Source of the DNA: Streptomyces canus
GTDB taxonomy: Bacteria; Actinomycetota; Actinomycetes; Streptomycetales; Streptomycetaceae
Reading direction: 5' to 3'
Length of the DNA: 64,000 bases
Assembly (NCBI RefSeq): GCF_041435015.1
Contig: NZ_CP107989.1
Span: 3,162,001 to 3,226,000, forward strand
Shown here: piece after piece, positions 17,158 through 25,010 of the stretch
Position numbering within the stretch: position 1 is the first letter of the stretch
How the letters are laid out: the number at the start of each line of letters is the position of its first letter
Translations under genes and position numbers: made by a program
The notes under the pieces: generated by a model
The model's input: the letters and a program-made list of their open reading frames with translations, nothing else
The model's database searches: none
Told to the model about the DNA's origin: nothing

Positions 17158-18323
17158 CAGACCGTCGCCTCTTCCTGGATACCGGCGTCGATGTCCTGGT
17201 CGGCGTCCAGGCCGAAGGTGTGGGCCGGGTTCCAGTGCAGGACGACCTCGGCGCCGGGGGCGAGCCGGTCGTCGCGGTCGATGTTCTGGGCGTAGACCTC
17301 GAACTCGGGGCAGACGGGGCTGTCGATGACGTACTGCGTGGAGACGCCGATGAACGAGGAGTCGGCGATCTTCCCGGTGATCCGGTTGCGGCCCTCCGGG
17401 ATCTCCCCGGCCTCGTCGGCGTGGGTGAGGGAGATCTTCTCCGGCCGGACACCCACCAGCACCTTGCCGCCGGTCGTCGTGGGCCCGGCGTAGCGCGCCT
17501 CGGGCAGCATCAGCTTGCCGCCGCCCGCCTTCAGCACGATCTCGCCACCGCTCCTGGAGTCGACCTCGGCCTCGATGAGGTTGGAGGTGCCGAGGAAGTT
17601 GGCGACGAAGGTGGTGTTCGGGTTCTCGTAGAGGTCGGTCGGCGAGCCGAGCTGCTCCACGCGGCCCGCGTTCATCACGGCGACCGTGTCGGCCATGGTC
17701 ATGGCCTCCTCCTGGTCGTGCGTGACGTGCACGAAGGTGATGCCGACCTCGGTCTGGATGCGCTTGAGCTCCAGCTGCATCTGGCGGCGCAGCTTGAGAT
17801 CGAGGGCGCCGAGCGGCTCGTCCAGCAGCAGCACCTTGGGCGTGTTGATCAGCGCCCGCGCCACGGCGACCCGCTGCTGCTGGCCACCGGACAACTGGTG
17901 CGGCTTCTTGCGGGCCTGCTCCCCCAGCTGCACGAGCTCCAGCATGTCCTCGACCTGCTTCTTCACCGACTTGATGCCGCGTCGGCGCAGGCCGAAGGCG
18001 ACGTTCTCGAAGATGTCGAGGTGCGGGAAGAGGGCGTACGACTGGAAGACGGTGTTCACCGGCCGCTTGTAGGGCGGCAGCCGGGTGACCTCCTGGTCGC
18101 CGAGGTGCACGGTGCCCGTCGTGGGCTCCTCGAGACCGGCGATCATGCGCAGGGTGGTCGTCTTGCCGCAGCCGGAGGCGCCGAGCAGAGCGAAGAAGGA
18201 GCCCTGGGGGACGGTCAGGTCGAGCGGCTGTACGGCGGTGAAGCCGTTGTCGTACGTCTTGCTGATGCCGGAGAGACGGACGTCGCCGCTGCTGTCGGTG
18301 TTCTTGTTCGTCATGGTGGTCAC
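17157..18323 (-). CDS. potA: Spermidine/putrescine ABC transporter ATPase, PotA-like
   Basis: 388 residues. Walker A GASGCGKTT, Q-loop FQSYALFPHLDIFENVAFG, signature LSGGQQQRVAVARAL, Walker B VLLLDEPLGALD and the switch His (VTHDQEEA) are all intact. A C-terminal TOBE regulatory domain follows from about residue 265. The GTG start at 18323 overlaps the potD stop (GTGA); an ATG at 18314 is the alternative. It energises uptake of polyamines from the cytoplasmic side. Confidence 0.94.
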   Translation of the reverse strand: MTTMTNKNTDSSGDVRLSGISKTYDNGFTAVQPLDLTVPQGSFFALLGASGCGKTTTLRMIAGLEEPTTGTVHLGDQEVTRLPPYKRPVNTVFQSYALFPHLDIFENVAFGLRRRGIKSVKKQVEDMLELVQLGEQARKKPHQLSGGQQQRVAVARALINTPKVLLLDEPLGALDLKLRRQMQLELKRIQTEVGITFVHVTHDQEEAMTMADTVAVMNAGRVEQLGSPTDLYENPNTTFVANFLGTSNLIEAEVDSRSGGEIVLKAGGGKLMLPEARYAGPTTTGGKVLVGVRPEKISLTHADEAGEIPEGRNRITGKIADSSFIGVSTQYVIDSPVCPEFEVYAQNIDRDDRLAPGAEVVLHWNPAHTFGLDADQDIDAGIQEEATV

Positions 18324-19567
18324 GCCCCAGTCAGCTTCGCGAACTTCTCTTCAAAGGCCGTCTCTTCCTTCGAGCTCAGGGAGCGGAAGGCGTGGGACTT
18401 CGCGGCCATGGCCTTGTCGGGGATGATCAGCGGGTTGTTCGCCGCATCCGGGTCGAGCTTCTCCAGCTCGGGCTTCACTCCGTCGACGGGAGTCACGTAG
18501 TTGATGTAGGCGGCGAGCTCGGCGGCCGGCTTCGGCTCGTAGTAGAAGTCGATGAGCCGCTCGGCGTTCGTCTTGTGACGCGCCTTGTTGGGGATCAGCA
18601 TGTTGTCGGTCGACGTCATGTATCCGCTGTCCGGGATGATGAAGTCGATGTCCGGGCTGTCCGCCTTCAGCTGTACGACGTCACCGGCCCAGGCGATACA
18701 GGCCGCGAAGTCGCCGCTGGTCAGGTCGGAGGTGTAGTCGTTGCCGGTGAAGCGGCGGATCTGCCCCTTGTCGACGGCCTTCTGGAGGCGCGCGATGGCC
18801 GCGTCGTAGTCGTCGGCGGTGAAGTGCGACGGGTCCTTGCCCATGTCGAGCAGGGTCATGCCGATGCTGTCGCGCATCTCCGACAGGAAGCCGACGCGCC
18901 CCTTGAGCTTGGCGTTGTCGAGCAGGTCGGAGACCGACTTGACCTCCACGCCGTCGAGGGCCTTCTTGTTGTAGGCGATGACGGTCGAGATGCCCTGCCA
19001 CACATAGCTGTAGGCCCGCCCGGGGTCCCAGTCCGGGTCACGGAACTGCGCGGACAGATTGGCGTACGCGTGCGGGAGGTTGGAGGCGTCCAGTTTCTGG
19101 ACCCACCCGAGGCGGATGAGCCGGGCGGCGAGCCAGTCCGTGAGGACGATGATGTCCCGCCCGGTGTCCTGACCGGCGGCCAGCTGCGGCTTGATCTTCC
19201 CGAAGAACTCGACGTTGTCGTTGATGTCCTCGGTGTACTTCACCGATATGCCGGTCCGCTTCTTGAACTGGTCGAGCGTGGGGTGGTGCTTCTCGCTCTC
19301 GTCCACGTCGATGTACTCGGTCCAGTTGGAGAAGTTGACGACCTTCTCCTTGGCCGAGTGGTCCTCCGCGGAGACGCCGCCCTTGGTGTTGCCGGCCGCG
19401 GGGATGCCACAGGCGCTCAGCGCCCCGAGGCCGCCGACCGTGAGCGCGCCGCCCGCGGAGGCACGCAACAGGGACCGCCGGGTCATGGCGGCCCGGCCGC
19501 TTCGGAAGCTGCGCCGCATGGCGGCCACTTGGGCCGGGGACAGGCGGTCGGGCTCGTACTGCTCCAT
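18320..19567 (-). CDS. potD: Polyamine-binding lipoprotein, PotD-like
   Basis: 415 residues from ATG 19567 (AAAGGG ten bases upstream). The N-terminus carries TRRSLLRA and a lipobox LSAC, suggesting Tat export and lipid anchoring. The mature protein has the PotD/PotF signature VVNFSNWTEYID and GRDIIVLTDW. A second 398-residue paralogue with the same landmarks lies at 33115-34311. It delivers putrescine or spermidine to PotBC and sits directly after the ALDH gene, 56 bp downstream. Confidence 0.93.
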   Translation of the reverse strand: MEQYEPDRLSPAQVAAMRRSFRSGRAAMTRRSLLRASAGGALTVGGLGALSACGIPAAGNTKGGVSAEDHSAKEKVVNFSNWTEYIDVDESEKHHPTLDQFKKRTGISVKYTEDINDNVEFFGKIKPQLAAGQDTGRDIIVLTDWLAARLIRLGWVQKLDASNLPHAYANLSAQFRDPDWDPGRAYSYVWQGISTVIAYNKKALDGVEVKSVSDLLDNAKLKGRVGFLSEMRDSIGMTLLDMGKDPSHFTADDYDAAIARLQKAVDKGQIRRFTGNDYTSDLTSGDFAACIAWAGDVVQLKADSPDIDFIIPDSGYMTSTDNMLIPNKARHKTNAERLIDFYYEPKPAAELAAYINYVTPVDGVKPELEKLDPDAANNPLIIPDKAMAAKSHAFRSLSSKEETAFEEKFAKLTGA

Positions 19568-19623
19568 GCGCTGGTGCCCTTTCGGGAAAGTGGGCGGCCG
19601 CGGGTCGGGCGGCCTGAATTCGG

Positions 19624-21159
19624 CTAACGGTCCCCGAAGATCGTGCGGTGCCAGTCCTTCGCCGCCACCGCCGTGTTGTCGAACATGACATGCTTGATCT
19701 GGGTGTACTCCTCGAACGAGTACGAGGACATGTCCTTGCCGAAGCCGGACGCCTTGTACCCGCCGTGGGGCATCTCGCTGATGATCGGGATGTGGTCGTT
19801 GACCCACACGCACCCGGCCTTGATCTCACGGGTGGCCCGGTTCGCCCGGTAGACGTCCCGGCTCCAGGCGGAGGCGGCAAGCCCGTAGGGGGTGTCGTTG
19901 GCGAGCCGGATGCCTTCGTCGTCACTGTCGAACGGCAGGACGACAAGGACGGGTCCGAAGATCTCGGACTGGACGATCTCGCTGTCCTGGGCGGCGTCGG
20001 CGACGAGCGTGGGCCGGTAGTACGCCCCCTTGGCGAGCTCTCCCTCGGGCACCTCGCCGCCGGTCACCACGCGCGCGTAGGCACGCGCACGGTCGACGAA
20101 GCCCGCGACCCGGTCCCGCTGGACGTGTGAGATGAGCGGCCCGAGATCGGTGCCGGCGGCGAAGGGGTCCCCGAGCCGGACGGTCTGCATGAGCGCGGCG
20201 GTCTTCTCGACGAATGCGTCGTACAGCGGCCGCTGCACGTACGCGCGCGTGGCGGCCGTACAGTCCTGCCCGGTGTTGATGAGCGCGCCCGCGACGGCTC
20301 CGTTGACGGCGGCTTCGAGGTCGGCGTCGTCGAAGACGACGAAGGGAGCCTTGCCGCCGAGCTCCAGGTGCAGCCGCTTGACGGTGGCGGTGGCGATCTC
20401 GGCCACGCGCTTGCCCACCGCCGTCGACCCGGTGAACGAGGTCATGGCCACGTCGGGATGCCCGACCAGCCGCTCCCCGGCCTCTTTCCCGGTCCCGGTG
20501 ACGATGTTGACGACACCGTCGGGAATGCCCGCCCTGGTGGCGGCCTGGGCGAAGAGCAGCGAGGTGAGCGGGGTGATCTCGGCGGGCTTGAGCACGATCG
20601 TGTTGCCCGCGGCGATCGCCGGAAGGATCTTCCATGCGGCCATCTGAAGGGGGTAGTTCCAGGGCGCGATGGACCCCACGACACCGATGGGCTCGCGCCT
20701 GACGTACGACGTGTGGTCACCGGAGTACTCACCGGCGGACTGCCCCTGCAGATGCCGGGCGGCACCGGCGAAGAAGGCGGTGTTGTCGATCGTGCCCGGG
20801 ACGTCGAACTCCCGGGTCAGCTTCAGCGGCTTCCCGCACTGGAGCGACTCCGCCCGGGCGAAGTCCTCGGCGCACTCGGCGAGCACGGCGGCGAACCGGT
20901 GCAGGGCGTCGGACCGCTCACCGGGAGTCAGGGCCGCCCAGCCCGGGAAAGCCGCGCGAGCCGCGGCGACGGCGGCGTCCACATCCTCGACGCCCGCCAG
21001 CTCGTAGGTGAGGACCTCTTCCCCCGTCGCGGGATCCACGACCGCGTGCGTACGACCGGAGGTCCCCTTGGTGAGGCGCCCTCCGATGAACTGCGCGCCT
21101 TCGGCGAACCGCTCCTGGGCCGCGAACCGGTCCGGGGTGGCACTGCCCGGCTTGTGCAT
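19624..21159 (-). CDS. Aminoaldehyde dehydrogenase heading the polyamine operon
   Basis: 511 residues, with Cys300 in NTGQDCTAATR, Glu266 in LELGGKAP and APWNYPLQMAAW, the signature of gamma-aminobutyraldehyde/betaine-aldehyde dehydrogenases (PatD/PuuC type). It oxidises 4-aminobutyraldehyde, or its gamma-glutamyl form, to GABA using NAD. GGAGGAGAG lies just before the ATG at 21159. It is the first gene of ALDH-potD-potA-potB-potC-oxidase, so uptake and oxidation of the amine are co-expressed. Its closest relative in the window is the ALDH at 34545-35984. Confidence 0.9.
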   Translation of the reverse strand: MHKPGSATPDRFAAQERFAEGAQFIGGRLTKGTSGRTHAVVDPATGEEVLTYELAGVEDVDAAVAAARAAFPGWAALTPGERSDALHRFAAVLAECAEDFARAESLQCGKPLKLTREFDVPGTIDNTAFFAGAARHLQGQSAGEYSGDHTSYVRREPIGVVGSIAPWNYPLQMAAWKILPAIAAGNTIVLKPAEITPLTSLLFAQAATRAGIPDGVVNIVTGTGKEAGERLVGHPDVAMTSFTGSTAVGKRVAEIATATVKRLHLELGGKAPFVVFDDADLEAAVNGAVAGALINTGQDCTAATRAYVQRPLYDAFVEKTAALMQTVRLGDPFAAGTDLGPLISHVQRDRVAGFVDRARAYARVVTGGEVPEGELAKGAYYRPTLVADAAQDSEIVQSEIFGPVLVVLPFDSDDEGIRLANDTPYGLAASAWSRDVYRANRATREIKAGCVWVNDHIPIISEMPHGGYKASGFGKDMSSYSFEEYTQIKHVMFDNTAVAAKDWHRTIFGDR

Positions 21160-21180
21160 GTCGCTCTCCTCCGCCGTCAC

Positions 21181-21298
21181 CCCGCGGATTCCGCGGGTGG
21201 GTGGCGTAGCTCCAGCTCGATTTGAGTGCCGATCCTGACAGAGCAATGGCACTCCTACAAGTGATTCCGTTGTTGCCTTTCGGTTACGCGACGGAATC
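21181..21298. promoter_or_regulatory. Dyad-rich promoter region between the polyamine operon and the NADAR gene
   Basis: Three inverted repeats lie in this divergent region: an odd palindrome CCCGCGGATTCCGCGGG at 21181-21197, close to the ALDH ribosome site; GAGTGCC/GGCACTC arms at 21224-21230 and 21248-21254; and GATTCCGT/ACGGAATC arms at 21263-21270 and 21291-21298. They are candidate operator sites for the polyamine operon; which regulator uses them is unknown. Confidence 0.45.
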
Positions 21299-21340
21299 TG
21301 TCGACCAGGTGTCGAGTCGTCCTCGAAAAGAAAGGACGGA

Positions 21341-21940
21341 ATGTCAGTGGCAGCTGCCAGACTCGGGTGCATGGGGAAGATCACGGGGACGATCGATTCA
21401 CAGGATGCCCTGGTCAAGCAGGTCCGGGCCGGAGCGAAGATCAAGTATCTGCACTTCTGGGGCCACCGCCCGCGTCCGGACGGCCACGTCGGCGCGAGCT
21501 GTCTGAGCCAGTGGTGGCCGTCACCGTTCGTGGTGGACGGAGTGACCTATGCGACCGCCGAGCACTGGATGATGGCGGGCAAGGCACGCCTTTTCGAAGA
21601 TCAGGAGGCCGAGCGCCGGGTCCTGGCGGCCGGATCTCCGGCTCAGGCCAAGAACGTGGGCCGTCTGGTCCGGGGCTTCGACGAGCAGACCTGGCGGCGC
21701 GAGCGCTTCGGGATCGTCGTCGAGGGCAGCGTCCACAAGTTCGCGGCGCACGCGGACCTGCGGGAGTTCCTGCTGAACACCGGCGACCGGGTTCTGGTGG
21801 AGGCCAGCCCGATGGACCGGGTGTGGGGCATCGGGCTCGCGGCGGACGACGAGGCGGCGGGCGACCCGGCGCGCTGGCGAGGCCCGAATCTCCTCGGCTT
21901 CGCGCTGATGGAGGCGAGACAGCGCCTCAGAATCGCCTGA
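21341..21940 (+). CDS. NADAR-family (YbiA-like) N-glycosidase
   Basis: 199 residues from ATG 21341 (AAAGGA five bases upstream; ATG 21371 is an alternative). The NADAR fold is shown by LSQWWPSPFVVDG, TAEHWMMAGKARLF and the C-terminal SPMDRVWGIGL...NLLGFALME. Family members cleave N-glycosidic bonds: in riboflavin metabolism, or removing ADP-ribose from guanine in nucleic acids when paired with DarT1-like toxins. No toxin or riboflavin gene adjoins it here, so its target is open. Confidence 0.87.
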   Translation: MSVAAARLGCMGKITGTIDSQDALVKQVRAGAKIKYLHFWGHRPRPDGHVGASCLSQWWPSPFVVDGVTYATAEHWMMAGKARLFEDQEAERRVLAAGSPAQAKNVGRLVRGFDEQTWRRERFGIVVEGSVHKFAAHADLREFLLNTGDRVLVEASPMDRVWGIGLAADDEAAGDPARWRGPNLLGFALMEARQRLRIA

Positions 21941-21941
21941 A

Positions 21942-21966
21942 GGGACCGCCGCATCCCGGCGATCCC
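21942..21966. terminator. Bidirectional hairpin between convergent genes
   Basis: GGGACCGCCG (21942-21951) pairs with CGGCGATCCC (21957-21966) with one mismatch and a 5-base loop, between the NADAR stop and the DUF4190 stop. Confidence 0.6.
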
Positions 21967-21991
21967 CTCCTTGTTCCGTCCGGGACGATCG

Positions 21992-22642
21992 CTACGCCAC
22001 CGCGGCGGAGGCCGCCACGACGGCGAGGGAGCCGTCGTAGGAGTCGGAGTCGTCCTCCGAGTTGATGGCAGCGGTAATGCCGATGGCGAGCAGCACGATC
22101 ACGGCGACGCCGAGGATCGTCCCGATGATCCCCATGATGAATCCGGCCTGGGCCTGCCCGTGGTTGGTGGCCTCGCCCCGCTCGGCCCGCTTGCGTCCCT
22201 TGACCCCGAAGACGATGGCCAGGACCCCGAGCACCAGCGAGAGGATGCCGTACATGCAGAACAGCGCGCAGGACAGGATGCCCAGCACCATCGCCGCGAC
22301 ACCCATACCGTTCTGCGGGGGCATCGGCGGGGTGGGCCAACCGCCGTACCCCTGCTGGTAGTTGGGGTAGCCGTAGCCGACGGGGGCACCGGGGCCCTCC
22401 GGTCCGATGGGCGGGGGCGGCACGGAGGCGGGCCCACCGGGTACGCCGGGGTAGCCGTAACCGGGAGTGGCGGTGGGCTCCGCGGCTCCGGGAGGCGGAA
22501 AGCCGTACCCGTCGTTCGGCACGGACGTCACGGTGGGCTGATCATGGACGGGCGGCGACGGGTTCTTCTCCAGCGAAGGCCCACTTTGCGGCGGCGCCCA
22601 CGGGTCCCGACCGTCCCCGTTCGGCTGCGTTCCGTCCGTCAT
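21992..22642 (-). CDS. DUF4190 membrane protein with proline/glycine-rich N-terminus
   Basis: 216 residues from ATG 22642 (AGGGGG eight bases upstream; GTG 22648 possible). The first half is disordered, rich in Pro, Gly and Tyr with repeated GYGYP units. The second half has two membrane spans around a short loop KGRKRAERGEA, the DUF4190 signature. The tail is a short acidic stretch, SEDDSDSYD. Such proteins are common in streptomycetes and have no established function. Confidence 0.85.
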   Translation of the reverse strand: MTDGTQPNGDGRDPWAPPQSGPSLEKNPSPPVHDQPTVTSVPNDGYGFPPPGAAEPTATPGYGYPGVPGGPASVPPPPIGPEGPGAPVGYGYPNYQQGYGGWPTPPMPPQNGMGVAAMVLGILSCALFCMYGILSLVLGVLAIVFGVKGRKRAERGEATNHGQAQAGFIMGIIGTILGVAVIVLLAIGITAAINSEDDSDSYDGSLAVVAASAAVA

Positions 22643-22747
22643 GCTCACGTCCCCCTAGGTCGTTCGTGCGGCCATGTTACGGGGCGGGGCTTGGGCGGGA
22701 CACGGCCGGGCGCCTACGGGGGTGCCGGGTCGGGTTGTCGGGCGGGT

Positions 22748-22788
22748 GCGGGTGAGTGGGGGCTGATCGCGCAGTTCCCCGCGCCCCT
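22748..22788 (-). repeat. Dispersed GC-rich repeat, copy A
   Basis: Read on the minus strand, these 41 bases match 34434-34474 at 39 positions and begin AGGGGCGCGGGGAACTGCGC. From general knowledge this motif recurs in intergenic regions of many Streptomyces genomes. Confidence 0.85.
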
Positions 22789-23032
22789 AAGGAGTTGCAG
22801 TCACCCTTGCAGTCACCCGCGCCACGACGGACCGTTGGCCGCGTACGGCGCGCAGGGGACGGGGTGGGGGGTGTCCGCCCGCAGCGGCCGGCGTCCGATA
22901 CCGGGCACCACCCAAGACACAGCAACCGCCGGACCGAGGACGGACACCCCCCCCCCCGGCCCCGCCCCACAACACACCCCCACGCGCTACACCCGCCCCC
23001 ACCAAAGCCGAAACGGGCCGCCGCAGGCACCC

Positions 23033-23052
23033 AGGGGCGCGGGGAACTGCGC
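23033..23052 (+). repeat. Dispersed GC-rich repeat, copy B (short)
   Basis: Exact 20-base copy AGGGGCGCGGGGAACTGCGC; similarity to the other copies fades after this core. Confidence 0.85.
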
Positions 23053-23211
23053 ACAACGCCCACCCCCACCCAACCGAAGCAGGCGCCGCAGGCACCCCCG
23101 CCCAACCGCCGGAGGCAACCGCACCCCGCCTAACATGTTCCGCATCGATCAGCCGATCACCGCGCCCACCGCACCACCCCACCGTGCGGGCGCCCAGCAA
23201 GGGGAGGCCCC

Positions 23212-24252
23212 ATGACGACGACCGACCACCTGCACGCCTTCATCGCCGACCTGCCCAAGGCCGAACTCCATGTGCACCACGTCGGATCGGCCTCCCCCCG
23301 CATCGTCTCCGAGCTGGCCGCCCGCCACCCCGACTCCAAGGTCCCCACGGACCCCGAGGCGCTCGTCGACTACTTCACCTTCACGGACTTCGCCCACTTC
23401 ATCGACGTGTACCTCAGCGTCGTGGACCTGATCCGCACCCCCGAGGACGTACGACTCCTCACCTACGAGGTCGCCCGGGACCTCGCCCGCCAGCAGGTCC
23501 GCTACGCCGAGCTCACGATCACCCCGTTCTCCTCGACCCGCCGCGGCATCGACGAGCGCGCGTTCATGGAGGCCGTCGAGGACGCCCGCAAGGCGGCGGA
23601 GTCCGAGTTCGGCACGGTACTGCGCTGGTGCTTCGACATCCCCGGCGAGGCAGGCCTGGAGGCCGCCGAGGAGACGACCCGCCTCGCCACCGACGACCGC
23701 CTCCGCCCGGAGGGCCTCGTGAGCTTCGGCCTCGGCGGTCCCGAGATCGGCGTACCGCGCCCCCAGTTCAAGCCGTACTTCGACCGCGCGATCGCCGCGG
23801 GCCTCCACTCGGTCCCGCACGCCGGCGAGACGACCGGCCCGGAGACGGTGTGGGACGCCCTCACCCACCTCCGCGCCGAACGCATCGGCCACGGCACGAG
23901 CTCCTTCCAGGACCCGGCGCTCCTCACCCACCTCGCCGAACACCGCATCCCGCTGGAGGTGTGCCCCACCTCCAACATCGCGACCCGAGCCGTCCGCACC
24001 CTCGACGAGCACCCGATCAAGGAGTTCGTGGAGGCGGGCATCGTCGTCACGATCAACTCCGACGACCCCCCGATGTTCGGTACCGACCTGAACAGCGAGT
24101 ACGCGGTGGCGGCAAGGCTCCTCAACCTCGACGAGCAGGGTCTCGCCGGGCTCGCGAAGAACGCGGTGGACGTGTCGTTCCTCGACGAGCCCGGCAAGGC
24201 GCGGATCAAGGACGAGATCGACACGTACACCACCACCTGGCTCGCACCCTGA
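23212..24252 (+). CDS. Adenosine deaminase-family enzyme, likely aminodeoxyfutalosine deaminase
   Basis: 346 residues of the metal-dependent ADA fold. The zinc ligands are visible: HxH in ELHVHHVGS, His in SVPHAGETTGP with the catalytic Glu, RIGHGTS, and the Asp of INSDDPPMF. GGGGAGG lies just before the ATG. A Streptomyces member of COG1816 has been shown to deaminate 6-aminodeoxyfutalosine in the futalosine route to menaquinone, and this gene looks like that type rather than a housekeeping adenosine deaminase; the assignment is by resemblance. HVHH where most ADA proteins have HVHL is a visible difference near the active site. Confidence 0.85.
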   Translation: MTTTDHLHAFIADLPKAELHVHHVGSASPRIVSELAARHPDSKVPTDPEALVDYFTFTDFAHFIDVYLSVVDLIRTPEDVRLLTYEVARDLARQQVRYAELTITPFSSTRRGIDERAFMEAVEDARKAAESEFGTVLRWCFDIPGEAGLEAAEETTRLATDDRLRPEGLVSFGLGGPEIGVPRPQFKPYFDRAIAAGLHSVPHAGETTGPETVWDALTHLRAERIGHGTSSFQDPALLTHLAEHRIPLEVCPTSNIATRAVRTLDEHPIKEFVEAGIVVTINSDDPPMFGTDLNSEYAVAARLLNLDEQGLAGLAKNAVDVSFLDEPGKARIKDEIDTYTTTWLAP

Positions 24253-24278
24253 GCGAACGCCCCCACCACAATGGGCGC

Positions 24279-25010
24279 ATGCACAAGCTGACGGCCGTGG
24301 CACACCGCGGCGACCCCTACCACGTCCGTGAGAACACGATCGACTCCCTGCGTGCCGCGCTCGACCGGGGCGCGGACGCGGTGGAGATCGACGTACGGCT
24401 CACCAGGGACGGCGTACCGGTGCTGCTCCACGACGAGACGCTGAAGCGGCTGTGGGAGCACGACCGCCCCCTCCGCGCCCTGTCGGCGGACGAGGTACGA
24501 GGGCTGACGGACGGCAGGGTGCCGACGCTCGCGGAGGCCCTCCGGGCCACCGACGGCCACCGTCTGATGCTCGACCTGCCCGGCACGAGAGAGGTACGAG
24601 TCGCCCGCCGCGTCGTCGACGTGGTCCGCGAGTGCGGAGCCCAGGACCGGGTCTACTACTGCGCCGACGCCACCGCGATGCTCGCCGTGCGCGCGGCCGA
24701 CCCGTCCGCCGAGATCGCGCTCACCTGGACGACCCTCGCGCCCCCGCGTCCCACCCTCCTGGACGCGGTGCGGCCCCGCTGGCTCAACTACCGTTTCGGC
24801 CTGATCGACCGCGGCCTCGCCGACCGTATCCACGCCGACGGCTACCTGATCTCCGTCTGGACCCCCGACACCCGCCGCTCCATGCGCCGCCTGGCCGCCG
24901 CGGGCGTCGACTCGATCACGACGAACCGGGTGGACGTGCTCTGCGCGTTGAGAGCACAGGCGAACGGAAGTGGGACGGAGACCTACGGCGCCGACACCCG
25001 GGACTCCTGA
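24279..25010 (+). CDS. Glycerophosphodiester phosphodiesterase-family protein
   Basis: 243 residues. The GDPD barrel motifs are AHRGDPYHVRENTIDSL near the start, then EIDVRLTRDGVPVLLHDETL and, near the end, VWTPDTRRSMRRLAAAGVDSITTN. The usual catalytic HRG, E-D and H residues are present. No signal peptide, so it should act in the cytoplasm on glycerophosphodiesters or related lipids. The ATG at 24279 is 26 bp after the deaminase stop with no clear ribosome site. Its end overlaps the end of the convergent sigma-factor gene by 28 bp. Confidence 0.85.
   Translation: MHKLTAVAHRGDPYHVRENTIDSLRAALDRGADAVEIDVRLTRDGVPVLLHDETLKRLWEHDRPLRALSADEVRGLTDGRVPTLAEALRATDGHRLMLDLPGTREVRVARRVVDVVRECGAQDRVYYCADATAMLAVRAADPSAEIALTWTTLAPPRPTLLDAVRPRWLNYRFGLIDRGLADRIHADGYLISVWTPDTRRSMRRLAAAGVDSITTNRVDVLCALRAQANGSGTETYGADTRDS

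Larger units (their letters stand above)
22643..23211. other. 569-bp repeat-rich intergenic region
   Basis: No gene seen. It holds two copies, in opposite orientation, of a GC-rich element with core AGGGGCGCGGGGAACTGCGC (22748-22788 and 23033-23052); a perfect 12-bp inverted repeat GGGGGGTGTCCG/CGGACACCCCCC (22866-22877, 22941-22952); and an 11-base C run (22947-22957). Two stretches ending GCCGCAGGCACCC repeat near 23018-23032 and 23084-23098. The left end includes the DUF4190 leader and the right end that of the deaminase gene. Confidence 0.8.

Noticed and set aside
13969..17295. 1108-codon plus-strand frame across the FAD oxidase, potC, potB and potA genes
   Set aside because: It runs opposite to four coupled genes and has no recognisable domain; it is a GC-rich shadow.
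22947..22957. C11 run as a phase-variable switch
   Set aside because: It is not in any gene or between promoter elements.
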